Source: Virgisporangium aurantiacum
Lineage (GTDB): Bacteria; Actinomycetota; Actinomycetes; Mycobacteriales; Micromonosporaceae
Assembly: GCF_016863635.1 (NCBI RefSeq)
Contig: NZ_BOPG01000003.1
Location: forward strand, 349,383-413,382
Reading direction: 5' to 3'
DNA: 64,000 nucleotides
The translations under genes were made by a program, and so were the position numbers. Numbering within the stretch: position 1 is the stretch's first letter; every line of letters starts with the position of its first letter. Of this stretch, positions 58,012-64,000 are shown in pieces. The notes under the pieces were generated by a model that did no database searches, was not told the origin of the DNA, and saw only the letters and a list, made by a program, of their open reading frames with translations.

Positions 58012-58254
58012 ATGGAGCCCCGGTTCCTGCAGATGTCAGACGTTGCGGAAATCCTCAACGTCACATCGTCGCAGGTGTACCACATGGTGCGCAGCGGTGA
58101 TCTACCCGCCATCAAGGTGGGTGGCCGTGGGCAGTGGCGCGTGGAGCGCTCCAAACTCGAGGAGTACATCGAGCGCAAGTATGCGGAAACCGCCGCCTGG
58201 GTGCAGGCGAACCCCCTCGTCCTCCGCGACGAACCCGAGGACGACACCCCGTAG
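58012..58254 (+). CDS. MerR/excisionase-type HTH regulator (BldC-like size)
   Basis: Encodes 80 aa. Residues 5-58 form a winged HTH_17 domain: QMSDVAEILNVTSSQVYHMVRSGDLPAIKVGGRGQWRVERSKLEEYIERK. This is the excisionase/BldC class; BldC binds DNA as head-to-tail oligomers on direct repeats. Tandem 10-bp repeats lie directly upstream of its gene and twice downstream. No phage genes are nearby, so a chromosomal regulator is more likely than a true excisionase. The ATG is 6 nt after CAAACT. Confidence 0.9.
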   Translation: MEPRFLQMSDVAEILNVTSSQVYHMVRSGDLPAIKVGGRGQWRVERSKLEEYIERKYAETAAWVQANPLVLRDEPEDDTP

Positions 58255-58290
58255 TGGGGATTTGGGTGAGTTGTCTCTTTGCCCGTCGTA

Positions 58291-58310
58291 GGCAAACGAA
58301 GGTAAACGCA
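58291..58310 (+). repeat. 10-bp tandem direct repeat, copy 2
   Basis: GGCAAACGAA and GGTAAACGCA, head to tail. It sits just upstream of the -35 box of the DUF6459 gene promoter. A preceding TTTGCC (58278-58283) forms an inverted repeat with GGCAAA. Confidence 0.72.
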
Positions 58311-58316
58311 AGGGTC

Positions 58317-58346
58317 TTGAGTGATTTGCCTCCGGGCCGGTACAAC
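58317..58346 (+). promoter_or_regulatory. promoter of the DUF6459 gene
   Basis: TTGAGT (58317-58322), 18-bp spacer, TACAAC (58341-58346). Transcription would begin near 58353. It is flanked by copies 2 and 3 of the 10-bp tandem repeat. Confidence 0.55.
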
Positions 58347-58365
58347 TTTGTGGAGGGTTACTGAA

Positions 58366-58385
58366 GGCAATCGAAAGCAAACGCA
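58366..58385 (+). repeat. 10-bp tandem direct repeat, copy 3
   Basis: GGCAATCGAA and AGCAAACGCA. With two following bases it matches copy 2 at 19 of 22 positions. It lies in the presumed 5' leader of the DUF6459 message, 18 nt before its start codon. Confidence 0.72.
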
Positions 58386-58402
58386 AGATCGGAGCGTTCG
58401 GG

Positions 58403-59140
58403 ATGTCTGCGCCCACCGTGGCCGTCGCCACCGATTACCCGCCGGTCCGGATCCGCCGGGCACCCCGGTTGGAGCCTCCGTTCGACGACGAGGACGACCC
58501 GACCTGGCCGCTGGCCGCGTCCGCCGGTCACGTCGCGGCGGGTGCCGGTGCGGCCGGCGCCGGTGCGGCCGGCGTGCTGGCTCAACCCGGGCGGGGTCCG
58601 CGTACCCAGCGTCCGGTGACGCCACGTCCCCCACGCGGTCCGGCCGAGATCCCCGGGGCGGCTTCGGTCGGCGCCGCCGAAGGCAGCCCCGCCCAACCCG
58701 GGACCGCCCATCCCGGAGCGGCCCAACCTGGGAAGGCCGTCGGCATTGCGCAAGCGGCCGCCGGACCTGGGCCCGGATTGGGGCGGCGCCAACCGTCACC
58801 CGGAGCCATGGCGGCCCAGCGATTCGTCGGCGTGGCCGTCGAGATTCTCAACGGCCACCGGGCCGTCAGTCACCTGCGGGCCGTCACCGCACCGGCGGAT
58901 CTCAAGCAGGTCACCGACCAGTTGGTCGGCCGCACGAACCGGACGTACCTGGGCCGCCCGGGCCGTACCGTGGCGACGCCGCCGCGGGTGCGGTTGCTCG
59001 GGATGCGGACCTGCGAACCGCGGGACGGGGTGATCGAGGCCGCCGTGGTGCTCGGATACGGGATCCACACCTGGGCGATGGCCGTCCGGATGGAGCGGCC
59101 GGCAGACGTCTGGCTCTGCAAGCTGGTGCAGGTCGTCTGA
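58403..59140 (+). CDS. DUF6459/Rv3235-like protein
   Basis: Encodes 245 aa. The N-terminal 135 residues are low-complexity, Ala/Pro/Gly-rich; the C-terminal ~110 residues form an alpha-beta domain (RFVGVAVEILNGHRAVSHLRAVTAPADLKQ ... GIHTWAMAVRMERPADVWLC). This C-terminal domain is found upstream of secA in actinobacteria (assignment to DUF6459 from memory). GGAG 9 nt before ATG 58403. Regulation probably involves the tandem repeats upstream. Function unknown. Confidence 0.7.
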   Translation: MSAPTVAVATDYPPVRIRRAPRLEPPFDDEDDPTWPLAASAGHVAAGAGAAGAGAAGVLAQPGRGPRTQRPVTPRPPRGPAEIPGAASVGAAEGSPAQPGTAHPGAAQPGKAVGIAQAAAGPGPGLGRRQPSPGAMAAQRFVGVAVEILNGHRAVSHLRAVTAPADLKQVTDQLVGRTNRTYLGRPGRTVATPPRVRLLGMRTCEPRDGVIEAAVVLGYGIHTWAMAVRMERPADVWLCKLVQVV

Positions 59141-59155
59141 GCTCCGACCCGAACG

Positions 59156-59193
59156 CCGACTGGCCTTCCCGTGTGTGCGGGAAGGCCGGTCGG
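59156..59193. terminator. bidirectional terminator between DUF6459 gene and secA
   Basis: CCGACTGGCCTTCCCG pairs with CGGGAAGGCCGGTCGG (16 bp, one G-U) around a 6-nt loop. It separates two convergent genes and serves both. Confidence 0.88.
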
Positions 59194-59203
59194 TGTGTCG
59201 AAG

Positions 59204-62269
<3,066 letters not shown>

Positions 62270-62370
62270 GGGTCAGCGCTCCCTCAACGTCCTGCGGCAA
62301 CCATCGTAGGCGTATAGGTGGGTCGCTTGCCCACAGCGCCCGACAAGCGGGGCGTTTCGGGCGGCCGAGG

Positions 62371-62399
62371 TGGACGTCGGGCGGGGTGATGGCAGTATC
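62371..62399 (+). promoter_or_regulatory. promoter of the tandem GNAT gene
   Basis: TGGACG (62371-62376), 17-bp spacer and AGTATC (62394-62399), followed by 7 nt and the ATG at 62407. No Shine-Dalgarno sequence, so leaderless initiation is likely. Confidence 0.5.
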
Positions 62400-62406
62400 G
62401 CCACCC

Positions 62407-63564
62407 ATGGAATCAACGTCGCAGCGGTTCGGTCTGGTCGCCGAGTCAATCGACGGCGCCGGCGTCCGGGTGCGTCGCTACCGCGATGACGACATCGCGG
62501 CGGTCCAGGCGGCCTGCGACGACCCGCTGAGCCAGCGGTACCTGCCGATGCTGCCCAGCCCGTACACGTTCGACGACGCCGACTGGTGGGTCCGGGAGGG
62601 CTCGCTCGCCGCGTTCGAGCGCGGCGGCGGGAACTTCGCGATCGCCGATCCGACAACCGACCAGTTGATCGGCGGCATCGGGATCACCCACGAGCAGAAC
62701 GGCAACGGCGAGATCGGCTACTGGGTGGCGCCGTGGGCCCGGAGCCGCGGCACCGCCACCGCCGCCACCCGTGCCCTGACCGACTACGCGTTCGCCAGCG
62801 GCTACGGCCGCATGCAGCTGCGCACCGAGTGGGAGAACACGTCGTCGCAGCGGGTGGCGCTGGCGGCCGGGTTCCGGCGGGAGGCGGTGCAGCGGAACTC
62901 GGCGCTGGCCCGCACCGGCGGGCGGCACGACCTCATCGTGTGGTCCCGGCTCGCCGACGACCCGCCCGGCCCGGTTCACCGGGTACTGCCCGACCTGGCC
63001 GACGGCCGGCTGACCGACGGCACGGTGACGCTGCGCCCGCTCGACCCGGCCGACGGCGAGGCCATGTACGGCCTGCACCGCGACCCGGACGTCATCGCGG
63101 CCGCCTACCGTACCGGCCCGCTGGAGCCGGCCGAGGTGTCGCGGATCTGCGCCCGGGCCGGGGCGCACTGGCTGGCCGGCACCCGGGCGCACCTCGCGGT
63201 GCTCGACACGGCGTCGGGCGCGTTCGCGGGCGACATCGGGCTGTTCGACCTGTCGCCGGCCGGGGTGGCGAACCTCGGGTACTCGCTCAGCCGGCAATGG
63301 CGCGGTCGCGGTATCGCGACCCGCGCGGCGCGGCTGCTGAGTGGTTGGGCCCTGGCCGGCCGGCCCGACGGCGGTGCCGGGCTGAACCGGCTCGTGGCCG
63401 GGACAGATCCGGGAAACACGGCGTCGCAGCAGGTTCTGACCAGGGTGGGATTCACCCGGGAGGGGTATCAGCGCGGCCACCTTCCCGCCCCCGGGGGCGG
63501 CCGCGCCGACGTGGTCTCCTACGCCCTGCTTGCCACGGACCTCACGAACTCACGTTCAGGCTGA
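62407..63564 (+). CDS. tandem GNAT (RimJ/RimL-like) acetyltransferase
   Basis: Encodes 385 aa from ATG 62407, seven codons inside the longest frame. Two GNAT domains: residues ~15-180 and ~195-385. The first has WVAPWARSRGTATAATRAL and WENTSSQRVALAAGFRREA; the second YSLSRQWRGRGIATRAARLL and TDPGNTASQQVLTRVGFTREG. Both carry RimJ/RimL-type motifs, so protein N-terminal or small-molecule acetylation is possible. Double-domain members are known in Actinobacteria. Its stop overlaps the hpf end by 23 bp. Confidence 0.88.
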   Translation: MESTSQRFGLVAESIDGAGVRVRRYRDDDIAAVQAACDDPLSQRYLPMLPSPYTFDDADWWVREGSLAAFERGGGNFAIADPTTDQLIGGIGITHEQNGNGEIGYWVAPWARSRGTATAATRALTDYAFASGYGRMQLRTEWENTSSQRVALAAGFRREAVQRNSALARTGGRHDLIVWSRLADDPPGPVHRVLPDLADGRLTDGTVTLRPLDPADGEAMYGLHRDPDVIAAAYRTGPLEPAEVSRICARAGAHWLAGTRAHLAVLDTASGAFAGDIGLFDLSPAGVANLGYSLSRQWRGRGIATRAARLLSGWALAGRPDGGAGLNRLVAGTDPGNTASQQVLTRVGFTREGYQRGHLPAPGGGRADVVSYALLATDLTNSRSG

Positions 63565-64000
63565 GGACCCCGTAGTCGTACGCGCGGCGTCGGTACACCA
63601 CGCTCGGCCGCCCCGACTCCTTGTCGTTGAACAGGTAGAAGTCGTGGCCAAGCAGCTCCATGTGGAACAGTGCGTCTTCGACCGTCATCGGTTCGCCCGG
63701 ATGTTCCTTCTCCCGGACGAGCCGCCACGGCTGATCGTCGTCCTGTGAATCGTCCCAGGTTTCCATATCGTGGGATTCGTTGGTGGGCCAGTCGGTGTGC
63801 TGAGCCGCCGGTTCCGCGACGGCGACCGACGCCATCTGCGGTGCCGCGAGCGGCGCGGTGGCCGCCGCGACAGAGACCGGTGCACGCCGCCCGCGGTGGA
63901 TGCGGCGCCGGTCGGCCGCCCGGCGAAGGCGGCTCTCGAGCTTGCTGATGGCGGCGTCGAGTGCGCTGTAGAAATCGGCGGCACACGCCTCGGCCCGGAT
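63542..64000 (-). CDS. hpf: ribosome hibernation promoting factor, C-terminal part (runs off window)
   Basis: The frame is open to position 64000, so the N-terminus is outside. The visible 152 residues start inside the N-terminal domain (IRAEACAADFYSALDAAISK LESRLRRAADRRRIHRG), then a linker and the long-form C-terminal dimerisation domain (VREKEHPGEPMTVEDALFH; HDFYLFNDKESGRPSVVYRR). Long HPF drives 100S dimer formation in stationary phase. It lies next to secA, as in M. tuberculosis (Rv3240c/Rv3241c). Confidence 0.93.
   Translation of the reverse strand: MRAEACAADFYSALDAAISKLESRLRRAADRRRIHRGRRAPVSVAAATAPLAAPQMASVAVAEPAAQHTDWPTNESHDMETWDDSQDDDQPWRLVREKEHPGEPMTVEDALFHMELLGHDFYLFNDKESGRPSVVYRRRAYDYGVLSLNVSS

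Noticed and set aside
58012..58254. Phage or plasmid excisionase marking a mobile element
   Set aside because: No integrase, attachment-site duplication, tRNA target or phage gene is present nearby; core genes flank it.

Overview
The window is a very GC-rich (about 72% by eye) stretch of actinobacterial chromosome. Core gene order (rimP-nusA-ylxR-infB-DUF503-rbfA ... truB-ribF-rpsO-pnp-pepR-dapB ... thyX-dapA-rnj; prfB ... ftsE-ftsX-M23-smpB-ssrA; secA-hpf) together with DUF4439, DUF4097 and DUF2752 families points to Actinomycetales, most likely a Micromonosporaceae member (Actinoplanes/Micromonospora-like). The genus cannot be fixed from the sequence alone. I see no rRNA, tRNA, IS element, prophage or CRISPR array.

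Layout. 1-3857 (minus): start of RNase J, dapA, thyX and a polytopic membrane protein. 3994-9940: a mixed block with a Nudix hydrolase, a ribbon-helix-helix regulator plus a DUF4097 protein under a leaderless, operator-covered promoter, DUF2752 + YcaQ-type glycosylase, a GT87-like mannosyltransferase and a GNAT with a low-GC 5' half. 9954-25109 (minus): the translation/RNA block dapB, pepR, pnp, rpsO, ribF, truB, MATE, a 31-codon ORF, rbfA, DUF503, infB, ylxR, nusA, rimP. The DHH phosphoesterase gene normally found between rbfA and the MATE gene is absent. 25259-30205: Tat lipoprotein + DUF4439, then a PadR-controlled ABC exporter. 30288-41267: map and an amine-utilisation island (APC permease, choline/ethanolamine-kinase-like protein, FadR-type regulator, GlnA4-type glutamine-synthetase-like ligase, aldehyde dehydrogenase, SDR, gamma-glutamyl hydrolase) with a divergent dimethylglycine/sarcosine-dehydrogenase-like flavoprotein. 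41192-50416: TPR-GGDEF protein, tmRNA, an unusual SRPBCC-TM-CBM2 fusion, smpB, M23 peptidase, ftsX, ftsE, prfB and a PadR-like regulator. 50574-64000: Ser/Thr kinase, helicase-associated/WYL protein, pruA, small membrane and DUF genes, a BldC/excisionase-type regulator with tandem repeats, secA, a tandem GNAT and the 3' part of hpf.

How the parts work together: the minus-strand blocks serve transcription, translation, ribosome rescue (ssrA/smpB/prfB), division (ftsEX + M23), secretion (secA) and lysine/folate/flavin biosynthesis. The 31-41 kb island plausibly imports a small amine, protects it by gamma-glutamylation, oxidises it and releases glutamate plus an acid; the neighbouring flavoprotein would handle N-methylated glycine. 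Many genes start directly at, or within a few bases of, a predicted transcription start (TANNNT-like box 6-8 nt before the start codon), so leaderless translation seems common here.

The most interesting non-coding signals are four self-contained operator arrays next to small regulators: an 8-bp-periodic array at 4475-4509, a palindrome at 30208-30231, paired 19-bp sites at 50492-50537 and 10-bp tandem repeats at 57988-58385. The most unusual protein is the SRPBCC-TM-CBM2 fusion at 43771-45153.
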